Notes: generated by a model from the sequence alone, not told the origin. Positions 6,311 to 13,046 are shown, counted from the first letter of the stretch. The stretch is DNA of 17,678 bases from Candidatus Woesearchaeota archaeon (GCA_023252315.1 JAJPEB010000007.1:1-17678), one strand, 5' to 3'. Program-made: numbers and translations.

Positions 6311-7909
6311 CTCGAAATCGCCGAGGCTGACCTGTCCCTTACGCTTATGGGGTTTGACCGCGAGGTCGGCCTCGAGCACCTTCTCGCCCACCTGCTCCTT
6401 CACGCTCGCGGCGGTCTTCTCCCCCAGCAGCGCGCGCAGCGTGCTGTACTCCACGCGCTTCACGTCCTCGATCCCGCGCACGCCGTTGGCGTAGAGCTTG
6501 CGCGCGCGCACGCGCCCGATCCCAGAGAGGCGCAGCAGCGCGAGCAGCTCCTCCTTCGCGCCGTGCTCGATGCGCACGCGCAGCCGCTCGAGGCCCGCGA
6601 TGATCGGATGCCAGCGCATGAGCTTGCTCAGCTCGACGAGCGAGTAGAGCAGCCAGTCCGCGATCGATCGCTTCGCCTGCAGCTCGCCCGGCGTCACGCC
6701 GTAGCGCTCGAGCAGCGCATCCTCGCCCAGCTCCTCGATCCACCCCTGCAGCACGAGCGCGAGCTTGAGCGCCGAGAGGAACTCGTCGTAGCCGTCGCTG
6801 TAGAGGCCTGGCGCCGGCACGAGCAGGTCGCGCTCGCACGAGATGAGCAGCCTGTCCATCGCCTCGACCTCGCCTTGGCGCACGTTGGGGACCGGGCGCA
6901 TCTCGAGCGTGCCCGCGAGCAGGTGCAGCATGGGCAGCTCGCCGAGCGCGCGCCCCTGCGCGAGCGCGTCCTCGATCGCGCCTAGCAGCCGGTGCGCCGT
7001 GAACGGGTCGAGGTAGAGCTTCGCCACGCGCTCGCCGAGCGGGGTCGCCACCAGCGCGCCATCGCTCGCGCCCGCGAGCTCGGCCGCCGAGACGAAGTCC
7101 CCTCGCGCGCCGGGCTCCCCCTCGACGAAGCCCCACTCGCGCAGCAGCGCGACCATGCGGTCGAGGATGCCGTGCAGGCGCCGAGTGTCGCCGTACTGGA
7201 ACGCGTAGAACGTCTCGTCGAAGAACGCGTAGAGCGTCTGCGTGCCGTGCACGTAGCCCGACGCGATGAGCGAGAGCACGTAGGTGCGCAGCACGGGCTC
7301 GACCGCGAGCTTGCTCGAGATCTCCTCTGGCGCGCCGCGCAGGTACTTCTCGACGATGCGTTCCTTGTCGTCCTCGTCCTTCGCGATGCAGATCGCCTCT
7401 CCCACGTCCTCCTTGCCGGGGCGCCCCGCGCGCCCCGCCATCTGCTCGTACTCGAGCACGGGGATGTCCGCCATGCCCCACGACGTGCCTGAGGAGAAGC
7501 GCTTGAGGTCGCGGATCACGCTGCGGTACGCGGGGAGGTCCATGCCCATCGCGAGCGTGGGCGTCGCGGTGATGATGCGGATCGTGCCCTCGCGAAAGCT
7601 CGTCTCGACGAGCTCGCGCTGGCCGCCCGTGAGGCCCGCATGGTGGAACGCGATGCCCTTGCGCACGCAGGCCGCGAGCCTGTGGCACTGCTTCGTCGGC
7701 GAGCTCACCGCGGAGAGGATGCGGCGCGCGAGATCCTCGAGCTGCCCGTTCGTCTCCTTCGTCTTGTGCGCGATCTTCTCGGCGAGGCTCTCGGCGCCGC
7801 GCTTGGTGGAGCAGAAGACGAGCGCCTGCTTGGCGTGCGCGAGCGTGTCGAGCGCGATGTTCACCGTGTCGTCGTCGCAGGCCTGCGCGACCTGCGCTGT
7901 GCGGGGCAT
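6302..7909 (-). CDS. Hel308/Ski2-like helicase lacking the first RecA domain
   Basis: A 535-residue protein that starts directly in the second RecA domain of a superfamily 2 Hel308/Ski2-like helicase. Visible are motif IV (ALVFCSTKRG, about 29-38), GIAFHHAGL (85-93), motif V (ATPTLAMGMDLPA, 115-127) and motif VI (QMAGRAGRPG, 156-165). Winged-helix and ratchet-like helical regions follow (about 195-440), then a helix-hairpin-helix (LLRLSGIGRVRARKLY, about 455-475). Walker A, DExH and the SAT motif are all absent. ATG at 7909 has a TATA box 25 bases upstream, so this is an intact transcription unit. The upstream DNA encodes an unrelated protein, not the missing domain. Alone it should not hydrolyse ATP. 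It may pair with a separately encoded RecA1 half, act as a DNA-binding regulator, or be a decaying remnant. Good codon use over its full length argues against decay. Confidence 0.85.
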   Translation of the reverse strand: MPRTAQVAQACDDDTVNIALDTLAHAKQALVFCSTKRGAESLAEKIAHKTKETNGQLEDLARRILSAVSSPTKQCHRLAACVRKGIAFHHAGLTGGQRELVETSFREGTIRIITATPTLAMGMDLPAYRSVIRDLKRFSSGTSWGMADIPVLEYEQMAGRAGRPGKEDVGEAICIAKDEDDKERIVEKYLRGAPEEISSKLAVEPVLRTYVLSLIASGYVHGTQTLYAFFDETFYAFQYGDTRRLHGILDRMVALLREWGFVEGEPGARGDFVSAAELAGASDGALVATPLGERVAKLYLDPFTAHRLLGAIEDALAQGRALGELPMLHLLAGTLEMRPVPNVRQGEVEAMDRLLISCERDLLVPAPGLYSDGYDEFLSALKLALVLQGWIEELGEDALLERYGVTPGELQAKRSIADWLLYSLVELSKLMRWHPIIAGLERLRVRIEHGAKEELLALLRLSGIGRVRARKLYANGVRGIEDVKRVEYSTLRALLGEKTAASVKEQVGEKVLEADLAVKPHKRKGQVSLGDFEKK

Positions 7910-7929
7910 GGAGGCCGGATGGGACCGAG

Positions 7930-7937
7930 GTTTAAAT
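7930..7937 (-). promoter_or_regulatory. TATA box of the half-helicase gene
   Basis: ATTTAAAC on the minus strand, centred 25 bases before the ATG at 7909. It contains the TAA stop codon of the upstream gene (7934-7932), so stop and promoter share bases. Confidence 0.7.
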
Positions 7938-8825
7938 GCCTTCGCGGCGATATTCCTGTGGCCCGCCGAGCAGGCGCCCCGCCAGGGAGAGGAGCTCCGG
8001 GAGGAATCCCCCGCGCACGGGCCCGGACGCGAGCCTCGGGTACGCCCCCCGCAGATGCGCGAGCTGCTCCTCTCCGCTCGGATCGGGGAACAGCGTCGCG
8101 CAGTTGAGCTGGTCGGCATCGTAGAGCAGTACGAACGGGTGGTGCCACCTGCGCACCAGGCGCACGCAGAGCTCTTCCCTCGCTGCGATCGCGATGCCCC
8201 CTTGGGCCATGCGCTTGAGCACGAACGCGTCTTGCGCAGGCACGCCCGCGTATCTCCCCTCGAGGGCGCGCACGTAGTCGAACGCGCCGCTCGTCTTGAG
8301 CAGCGGCGAGAACCCGTCCACCGCCACCTTGCCATCATCGCCCGCGAGCGGGTCGTGCCGGGACTTGCTCCTGTACCTCGACGGTATCATGTCCCGCAGC
8401 TCCTGCGCGCTCAGGGCCGGCGCGTAGACCCTCCAGAACCTCCAGCGATCCTTCTCGCGCGTCTCCTCCAGCACGAATCCGTAGCGGAAGAAGTCATCCA
8501 GGACCCTGATCGTAGGGAGGACGTGGGGCTGGCTCGCATCCTCATCCACGACGCCCGCAAGCTCGTCCGCGAGCTTCCCCGACGTCATCTCGCCCATGAA
8601 CGCCTGCGCGAGGTCGCGCATCGTGAACCTGAACGCGACGCCGCAGGGGATATCTTCGACGCGCGGGAACGCGGGATTTCCGAACGTCGTGTCGCGGCGA
8701 GCGTAGTTCCTCGAGAAACGCAGCGAGAGCCCGTCCGCCTGCGCGGACCCGAGCGCGATATCGAGATGATAGACGCCCGAATCCCTCTCCTGCCACAGCG
8801 TCGCGCATCGCTCCTCGAGGCCCAT
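7932..8825 (-). CDS. Protein of unknown function (orphan A, upstream of the half-helicase)
   Basis: A 297-residue soluble-looking protein, not recognised. The N-terminal 60 residues are strand-rich (VYHLDIALGSAQADGLSLRF). Residues about 65-135 look like a helical winged-helix-type region ending in a hairpin (VLDDFFRYGFVLEET, then DRWRFWRVY). Near the C-terminus a hydrophobic strand runs into an acidic turn (HHPFVLLYDADQLN, about 228-241). It resembles the DxD strand of Toprim-like folds, but there is no clear matching glutamate motif, so this is only a hint. ATG at 8825 has TTTATAAC 27 bases upstream, so the mRNA is leaderless. Its stop lies 22 bases before the helicase start, inside the helicase TATA box. 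Being adjacent to a helicase fragment suggests a nucleic-acid role (inference). Confidence 0.7.
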   Translation of the reverse strand: MGLEERCATLWQERDSGVYHLDIALGSAQADGLSLRFSRNYARRDTTFGNPAFPRVEDIPCGVAFRFTMRDLAQAFMGEMTSGKLADELAGVVDEDASQPHVLPTIRVLDDFFRYGFVLEETREKDRWRFWRVYAPALSAQELRDMIPSRYRSKSRHDPLAGDDGKVAVDGFSPLLKTSGAFDYVRALEGRYAGVPAQDAFVLKRMAQGGIAIAAREELCVRLVRRWHHPFVLLYDADQLNCATLFPDPSGEEQLAHLRGAYPRLASGPVRGGFLPELLSLAGRLLGGPQEYRREGI

Positions 8826-8848
8826 GGCCTGCGGAAGCCGTGCCGAAG

Positions 8849-8856
8849 TTATAAAC
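8849..8856 (-). promoter_or_regulatory. TATA box of orphan A
   Basis: GTTTATAA on the minus strand, centred 27 bases before the ATG at 8825; leaderless transcript predicted. Confidence 0.7.
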
Positions 8857-8917
8857 GCCGAGGCCGGGCACTCCTTCGCAGTGGGGATGCGAGCCCGCGC
8901 AGGGAGCGAACTGAAAA

Positions 8918-8928
8918 CTTTTTAAACG
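8918..8928 (+). promoter_or_regulatory. TATA box of tRNA-Asn
   Basis: CTTTTTAAACG, centred about 29 bases before the first base of the tRNA, so the primary transcript should have only a few extra 5' bases. Confidence 0.7.
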
Positions 8929-8951
8929 CACTTCCTGTCCGGGGAGCCGCT

Positions 8952-9023
8952 GTCCCTGTAGCTTAGCGGTAGAGCGCGTGGCTGTTAACCACGAGGTCGC
9001 CGGTTCGATCCCGGCCGGGGACG
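8952..9023 (+). tRNA. tRNA-Asn (GUU)
   Basis: 72 bases. The acceptor stem GTCCCTG pairs with CGGGGAC (one G-U), and G is the discriminator. The D arm contains AGCGGT, the anticodon stem is CGTGG/CCACG with loop CTGTTAA (anticodon GTT, 8984-8986), and the T arm is GCCGG-TTCGATC-CCGGC. CCA is not encoded and there is no intron. It reads AAC and AAU. Confidence 0.95.
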
Positions 9024-9069
9024 TCTTCCATCGGGCGGGCTGTCATCCTCCGTCGAAGCCCATGCAAAT

Positions 9070-9080
9070 GTTTTTAAACG
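9070..9080 (+). promoter_or_regulatory. TATA box of initiator tRNA-Met
   Basis: GTTTTTAAACG, centred 26 bases before the tRNA, so transcription starts at or next to base 1 of the mature tRNA. The core GTTTAAAC-like motif recurs before tRNA-Asn. Confidence 0.7.
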
Positions 9081-9100
9081 TCTTCGAAGTCCTCCGCGCT

Positions 9101-9175
9101 AGCGGGGTGGAGCAGCTAGGAGTGCTTGCCGGGCTCATAACCCGGAGGTCGGTGGTTCAAATCCACCCCCCGCTA
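9101..9175 (+). tRNA. Initiator tRNA-Met (CAU)
   Basis: 75 bases. The acceptor stem AGCGGGG/CCCCGCT gives an A1-U72 pair. The anticodon stem CCGGG/CCCGG has three consecutive G-C pairs next to loop CTCATAA (CAT at 9136-9138). Both are hallmarks of the archaeal initiator and separate it from elongator Met and from Ile2. The T arm is GGTGG-TTCAAAT-CCACC and the discriminator is A. CCA is not encoded and there is no intron. Confidence 0.95.
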
Positions 9176-9194
9176 CTTCTCATCGCCCGCAACG

Positions 9195-9203
9195 CTTAAA
9201 AAA
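9195..9203 (+). promoter_or_regulatory. TATA box of tRNA-Ser
   Basis: CTTAAAAAA, centred about 28 bases before the tRNA-Ser gene. Confidence 0.6.
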
Positions 9204-9226
9204 GACGGCGGGCTCGCAATCGCACT

Positions 9227-9309
9227 GCCTCGGTCGCATAGCCTGGTATTGCGCGGGATTGCTAATCCCGTCCCGAAAGGGAGCGTGAGTTCAAATCTCA
9301 CCCGAGGCG
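9227..9309 (+). tRNA. tRNA-Ser (GCU)
   Basis: 83 bases, class II. The acceptor stem is GCCTCGG/CCGAGGC with discriminator G (a serine identity base). The anticodon stem is CGGGA/TCCCG with loop TTGCTAA (GCT, 9261-9263). The long variable arm is TCCC-GAAA-GGGA and the T arm GTGAG-TTCAAAT-CTCAC. It reads AGC and AGU. CCA is not encoded and there is no intron. Confidence 0.95.
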
Positions 9310-9353
9310 TTCTCCTCGGCAGCGGGCAAGCAGAGCCAGAGAATCAGAGAACA

Positions 9354-9369
9354 TGAAAGAAAAAGAAAG
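9354..9369 (-). terminator. T-rich terminator of the Ser/Gly-rich gene
   Basis: Just downstream of the TAG stop at 9373 the minus strand reads CTTTCTTTTTCTTTCA, a pyrimidine/T tract of archaeal type. Confidence 0.5.
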
Positions 9370-9372
9370 GAG

Positions 9373-9897
9373 CTAGTACGAGGAGCCCGAGCTCTCCTCG
9401 CGCGAGCCCTCTCCCGTGCGCCCTTCCATGCTCAGGCGGCTCACGATGTCGTCGCGCTCGAGGCCCTCGACATCGATATTGCGCTTGCGCGCCTCCGAGT
9501 TGAGGTCGGAGAGCGACATGTCCTCGTACCTCGATCTGCTCGCGCCGGAATCGCCCGAGCGCCCCTGGGCCGAGTCCTCGCGGCCCATGCCCTGGCCGCC
9601 GCTGCGGCCCATGCCCGAGTCCGAGCCCTGGCGATCGCTGCCGAGCCCTTCCGAGCTGCGCCCCTGCTGCGAGCCCTGCGAGCCGCCCATGCTGCCCGAC
9701 GAGTCGTCGCTCATGCCGCTCTCGACCCTGCCGCCGCGCTGGCCACCGCCCGCATTCTGGCTGCCGCCGAGGCTCGAGCCTGCTCTCGAGGTCTCGTCCT
9801 TGCCGCTGCGCGAATCCTTGCCGGCATTGCCGGTGCTGCCCGAGCTCGTGGTGCCCGAGCTCTTGCTGCCGGCGTCCTTGCCGTTGTCCCTGGTCAT
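9373..9897 (-). CDS. Ser/Gly-rich disordered protein with a SAP/Rho-N-like motif
   Basis: 174 residues. Residues 1-122 are low-complexity Ser, Gly, Asp, Arg and Gln (SSGTTSSGSTGNAG, GGSQGSQQGR), certainly disordered. Residues about 127-157 form a compact helical unit (MSLSDLNSEARKRNIDVEGL then DDIVSRL) with the L-x2-L...G-L...D-I-V pattern of SAP and Rho-N motifs, which bind DNA or RNA. A Ser/Glu tail follows. The combination suggests a nucleic-acid-associated or stress protein; function is inferred only. ATG at 9897 is chosen over an in-frame ATG at 9912 because GAGGTGA sits exactly four bases before it. Alternating TTCCA/TGGAA half-sites lie upstream at 9946-9967. It is downstream of the four-helix protein gene on the same strand, with a 144-base gap. 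Confidence 0.75.
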   Translation of the reverse strand: MTRDNGKDAGSKSSGTTSSGSTGNAGKDSRSGKDETSRAGSSLGGSQNAGGGQRGGRVESGMSDDSSGSMGGSQGSQQGRSSEGLGSDRQGSDSGMGRSGGQGMGREDSAQGRSGDSGASRSRYEDMSLSDLNSEARKRNIDVEGLERDDIVSRLSMEGRTGEGSREESSGSSY

Positions 9898-9901
9898 GAT
9901 C

Positions 9902-9908
9902 TCACCTC
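9902..9908 (-). promoter_or_regulatory. Start-deciding Shine-Dalgarno of the Ser/Gly-rich gene
   Basis: GAGGTGA followed by GATC and the ATG at 9897. It complements the archaeal 16S tail over seven bases and selects the downstream ATG; the upstream ATG at 9912 has no such site. Confidence 0.75.
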
Positions 9909-9945
9909 GCATGTTGGTGGGAGAGAAGTGGGGTCCATCCTATTC

Positions 9946-9967
9946 TTCCACGCATGGAAAAATTCCA
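9946..9967. repeat. Alternating TTCCA / TGGAA / TTCCA half-sites
   Basis: TTCCA (9946-9950), TGGAA (9955-9959) and TTCCA (9963-9967) form two overlapping inverted repeats with 4- and 3-base spacers. They overlap the presumed promoter region of the Ser/Gly-rich gene, so regulatory binding is possible. The half-sites are short and chance is not excluded. Confidence 0.35.
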
Positions 9968-10041
9968 ATATGAGGGGCGAATTTTGGGGGCAGAGAGGCA
10001 AGGGCGCAAGGAAGAGCTGCGCACCATTCCAGAGCGAGCGC

Positions 10042-10605
10042 TCACTGCACGGGCGGTGTGGGGGCCTCGGGATGCACGGGCTCGGTCCCCTCGTCCTCGC
10101 GCTCGCGCTTCTCGTCGACGAGCTTCGCCTCCTCCTCGACCTCCTCGTCCTCGCGGCGCTCGGCTGGCGTCTTCGCAGCCTCCTCCCTCGCCTCGACCTC
10201 CTCGTCCTCGACCCTGACATCGCGCTTGAGTTCGTCGCCGTCCGGAAGCGTAGGAAGATCCTTCGTGAGGATGTCCGAGAAGCGCCAGATCGCGACGAGC
10301 GCCACGACCATGAGCGCGCCGAGGTAGTACTTCCACGGCAGGTCGAAGAACACGAGCGCCGCCGCCATCGCCGAGAGCGCGAGCCTGATGAGATCCTCCG
10401 TCTTGCCGAATGCGTGGGCCGCCCACAGGAACAGGCAATAGGCGGTGTGGCACAGGAAGATCCAGAAGACATAGGGCACGCGCACCTCGACCATCTCGAG
10501 CGCGAACACCGCTGCGAGCGCGCCGTAGACGATGATCGAGCGCCATTTCTCCCACCGCTTCTCCTCGTGTACGTGCTCGCGCGCTCGCGCTGCCTCGCTC
10601 GCCAT
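10042..10605 (-). CDS. Four-helix membrane protein with long acidic tail
   Basis: 187 residues. Four hydrophobic helices lie at about 22-40, 44-66, 72-89 and 92-109, separated by very short loops (VRVP, GKTED, PWK). Before them is an Arg/Glu-rich cytosolic N-terminus. After them come about 78 residues that are highly charged and mainly acidic (VEDEEVEAREE, REDEEVEEEAKLVDEKRERE), ending in a Pro-rich stretch. No family was recognised. The compact helical bundle with a polyelectrolyte tail could be a scaffold or sensor; that is conjecture. ATG at 10605 is chosen because CTATAAAAT (10628-10636) lies 27 bases upstream. The longer reading frame to 10683 crosses that TATA box. It is divergent from the FAD-Rieske gene. 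Confidence 0.75.
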   Translation of the reverse strand: MASEAARAREHVHEEKRWEKWRSIIVYGALAAVFALEMVEVRVPYVFWIFLCHTAYCLFLWAAHAFGKTEDLIRLALSAMAAALVFFDLPWKYYLGALMVVALVAIWRFSDILTKDLPTLPDGDELKRDVRVEDEEVEAREEAAKTPAERREDEEVEEEAKLVDEKREREDEGTEPVHPEAPTPPVQ

Positions 10606-10627
10606 GTGCGCAGGGGAAGCCGCACCG

Positions 10628-10636
10628 CTATAAAAT
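10628..10636 (-). promoter_or_regulatory. TATA box of the four-helix protein gene
   Basis: ATTTTATAG on the minus strand, centred 27 bases before the ATG at 10605; leaderless transcript predicted. Confidence 0.7.
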
Positions 10637-10697
10637 CCTGCGCGGCTGCTGCGAGCGAGGCGCACCGTTACGTCCCATACCACAATGCCAAGGGACG

Positions 10698-10705
10698 GTT
10701 TTTAT
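10698..10705 (+). promoter_or_regulatory. TATA box of the FAD-Rieske gene
   Basis: GTTTTTAT, about 41 bases before the ATG at 10743. It predicts a start near 10728 and a leader of about 15 bases that holds the Shine-Dalgarno GAGGTGG at 10733-10739. Confidence 0.6.
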
Positions 10706-10742
10706 GCAATTATCCACTTAGCAAGGGCATCGGAGGTGGCGC

Positions 10743-12305
10743 ATGCGCGACGAGGAGAGAGGGACGGCATCGACATGGGAGGGCGCGAAGATGCCCACGC
10801 ACCCCGCGCTCAATCGCTCCACGAGCTGCGACGTGTGCGTGATCGGGGGCGGCATCGCGGGCATCACGTGCGCCTACATGCTCATGCGCGAGGGCAAGAG
10901 CGTCGTGCTCCTCGAGCGCGCCACGCTCGCGAGCGGCGAGACGATGCGCACGAGCGCGCACCTCATGAGCGCCTGCGACGACCGCTTCCTCGAGCTCGAG
11001 CGCCTGCACGGCGAGCGCGGAGCGCTCCTCTTCGCGCAGAGCCACGCCGCTGCGATCGACGAGATCGAGGCGATCGTGCGCCGCGAGCGCATCGCGTGCG
11101 ACTTCGAGCGCGTGCCCGGCTACCTTTTCGCGCACGAGCGCGCGCAGGAGCCCATGCTCTCGCGCGAGCTCGAGGCCGCGCGTAGGGCGGGCCTCACCGT
11201 CGAGATGCGGCCCCGCGCGCCGCTCGAGGGGGTCGACACCGGGCCTTGCATCGAGTTCGCGCACCAGGGGCGATTCCACCCGCTCAAGTACCTCGCGCAT
11301 CTCGCGCGCACGCTCGCGAAGGGCGGCGTCGCGATCCACGAGCGCACCCATGTCTCGGGCGTCGAGGGAGGAGAGAGCGTGCGCGTACGCACGCAGGGAG
11401 GGAAGACGGTGACCGCGCGCGCGGCGATCGTCGCCACGAACTCTCCCATCAACACGCGCATCGCGATGCACACGAAGCAGGTGCCGTGGCGCTCGTACGT
11501 GGTCGCGGCCCCCGTGGCGAAGGGGAGCGTCAACGACGCGCTCTACTGGGACACCGCCGAGAGCTACCACTACATCCGCATCCAGCCGGGAGCGCGCACG
11601 GATCTGCTCATCGTCGGCGGCGGCGAGGACCACAAGACGGGGCAGGCGCACGACACGAGGGAGCGCTTCACGCGCCTTGAGCGGTGGGCGCGCGAGCGAT
11701 TCCCCCATATGGGCGCGGTCGCGCTACGTTGGTCGGGCCAGATCATGGAGCCGATCGACAAGGTCGCGCTCATCGGCAAGAGCCCGGGCATGGGGCAGGA
11801 GAACGTCTACGTCGTGACGGGGGATTCCGGCCAGGGCATGACCCATGGCACGATCGCGGGCCTGATGCTCGCCGACCTCATCGCGGGGCGCGAGAGCCCC
11901 TGGGCGGCGCTCTACGACCCGTCCCGCGTGACGGTGCGCGCGGCGCCCGAGTTCGCGCACGAGGGATTCGGCATGGCGAGCCAGTACGTGGATCTCGTGA
12001 CGCCGGGAGAGGCGGCCTCCGCCGCCGAGATCCCGCGCGGCGAGGGCATGGTCGTGCGCGAGGGCATGCGCAAGCTCGCGATCTACCGCGACCCGCGCGG
12101 CGCCCTGCACGAGTGCTCCGCGATCTGCCCGCACCTCGGCTGCGTGGTCGGCTGGAACGACGCCGAGAAGAGCTGGGACTGCCCGTGCCACGGCTCGCGC
12201 TTCACGCCCTACGGCGGCCTGATCCGCGGCCCCGCGACCGCCCCGCTCGCTCCCGCGAGGGAAGAGGCGCATCCCGAGCCTGCGCGCGGGAAAGGAGAGG
12301 CCTAG
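10743..12305 (+). CDS. FAD-dependent oxidoreductase with C-terminal Rieske [2Fe-2S] domain
   Basis: 520 residues. An N-terminal Rossmann FAD site (VCVIGGGIAGITCAYML, GGGIAG at 35-40, acidic residue E58 closing the second strand) opens a DAO-type oxidoreductase domain. GDSGQGMTHG near 375 is the second FAD contact. The C-terminal Rieske domain has cluster ligands C462, H464, C480 and H483 (CPHLGC and CPCHGSRF). The extra cysteines C467 and C482 are placed as in disulfide-stabilised high-potential Rieske proteins. The order matches the Bacillus YhfW type, whose substrate is unknown. The likely action is electron transfer between the bound flavin and an external partner. There is no signal peptide, so it is cytosolic. 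The C-terminal strand after GPATAPL is short and replaced by a polar tail. GAGGTGG lies three bases before ATG 10743. A later ATG (MPTHP) is possible. Confidence 0.9.
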   Translation: MRDEERGTASTWEGAKMPTHPALNRSTSCDVCVIGGGIAGITCAYMLMREGKSVVLLERATLASGETMRTSAHLMSACDDRFLELERLHGERGALLFAQSHAAAIDEIEAIVRRERIACDFERVPGYLFAHERAQEPMLSRELEAARRAGLTVEMRPRAPLEGVDTGPCIEFAHQGRFHPLKYLAHLARTLAKGGVAIHERTHVSGVEGGESVRVRTQGGKTVTARAAIVATNSPINTRIAMHTKQVPWRSYVVAAPVAKGSVNDALYWDTAESYHYIRIQPGARTDLLIVGGGEDHKTGQAHDTRERFTRLERWARERFPHMGAVALRWSGQIMEPIDKVALIGKSPGMGQENVYVVTGDSGQGMTHGTIAGLMLADLIAGRESPWAALYDPSRVTVRAAPEFAHEGFGMASQYVDLVTPGEAASAAEIPRGEGMVVREGMRKLAIYRDPRGALHECSAICPHLGCVVGWNDAEKSWDCPCHGSRFTPYGGLIRGPATAPLAPAREEAHPEPARGKGEA

Positions 12306-12385
12306 GAGAAGGTGAAACGGTCGAGGGCAGGCCCGGCCGCGTTCGCCAAGGATTCCCGCTTCGCCGCTCCTTCGCGCGGGCATGC

Positions 12386-13027
12386 TCACGCCGACGGCTG
12401 CTCATCCCGGTACGCCACGTACGAGTAGACGACCGAGACGACCGCCGAGAGCATGAGCGAGCCCACGACGAGCCAGAGCGCAGCGCGCGGGAACGCGACG
12501 CCGAGCAGCATCACGATGCCCGCGCCCATGAAGAGCCTGCCCGCGAGCGCGTGCGTGCGGTCCCACACGCGATCGCTCGAGAGCGTCCAGGGCGTGCGCA
12601 CGCCGATAAGCCAGTTGCGCTTCGTCTTGCCGAGCAGCGCGCCCAGCGCGATCGTGAACGGGCAGAAGCCGAGCGCGAGCGCGCGCGGGATGCTCACGAG
12701 CATGCCGAGGTTCCATAGCAGCGTCACGAAATGGACATAGACGAGCATCGCCACGAGCGCGAGGATGAAGAGGTCGTAGTAGCGCCGGAACTTGGCGACG
12801 TTCTTGCGCAGGGGGTCGAGGGACGGGATGAACCAGAGCAGCAGCGCGAGCGCCGCCGTGATGGCGGGCAGCAGGAAGAGCCCCACCGCCTTGGGCAGCG
12901 TGCGGTTCGCGCCGCCCTGCGCGTCCCAGTGCGAGGCGATGCGCGCGGGCAGCTGCGGCGCGACGAGGGCGCTCGCCACGAGCGCGAGGGCGATGAGGAT
13001 CGCTATGAGGACGGGAACGGTGCGCAT
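12386..13027 (-). CDS. SdpI-family membrane protein (DUF1648 + SdpI)
   Basis: 213 residues with six hydrophobic segments (about 3-23, 46-67, 85-106, 115-133, 162-180, 183-203). Between the first two lies the DUF1648 signature (LPARIASHWDAQGGANR). The SdpI signature is KTKRNWLIGVRTPWTLSSDRVWDRTHALAGRLF at about 135-165. Bacillus SdpI gives immunity to the SdpC toxin and sequesters the repressor SdpR. In other organisms, including archaea, the role is unknown. No toxin or SdpR-like gene is adjacent here, so immunity should not be assumed. ATG at 13027 is used because the first membrane segment begins there and GCAGATAAG lies 25 bases upstream. The extension upstream is Arg-rich and implausible. 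It faces the FAD-Rieske gene across 80 bases. Confidence 0.85.
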   Translation of the reverse strand: MRTVPVLIAILIALALVASALVAPQLPARIASHWDAQGGANRTLPKAVGLFLLPAITAALALLLWFIPSLDPLRKNVAKFRRYYDLFILALVAMLVYVHFVTLLWNLGMLVSIPRALALGFCPFTIALGALLGKTKRNWLIGVRTPWTLSSDRVWDRTHALAGRLFMGAGIVMLLGVAFPRAALWLVVGSLMLSAVVSVVYSYVAYRDEQPSA

Positions 13028-13046
13028 GCGGTGGCGCAGACGCGCT

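Noticed and set aside
7910..8338. In-frame extension of the helicase reading frame upstream of 7909
   Set aside because: The extra residues are Arg/Ser/Cys-rich without helicase motifs, they cross the TATA box at 7930-7937, and they are a shadow of orphan A in another frame. They do not supply the missing RecA1 domain.
7284..8966. 560-residue plus-strand frame opposite orphan A and the helicase
   Set aside because: No recognisable domain, Arg/Glu/Pro-rich shadow composition. It would run into the tRNA-Asn gene, and both minus-strand genes have proper promoters.
8952..9309. tRNA cluster as an integration site with attachment repeats
   Set aside because: No duplicated tRNA 3' end, integrase or mobile-element gene is present; the similar T-arm sequences are normal tRNA conservation.
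10665..10697. GTCCC...GGGAC inverted repeat before the FAD-Rieske gene
   Set aside because: Only 5 bp with a long spacer; expected by chance in GC-rich DNA.
12386..13027. SdpI-family protein as immunity gene of a toxin pair
   Set aside because: No small secreted toxin or SdpR-type repressor is next to it. Most SdpI-family proteins outside Bacillus have no shown immunity role.
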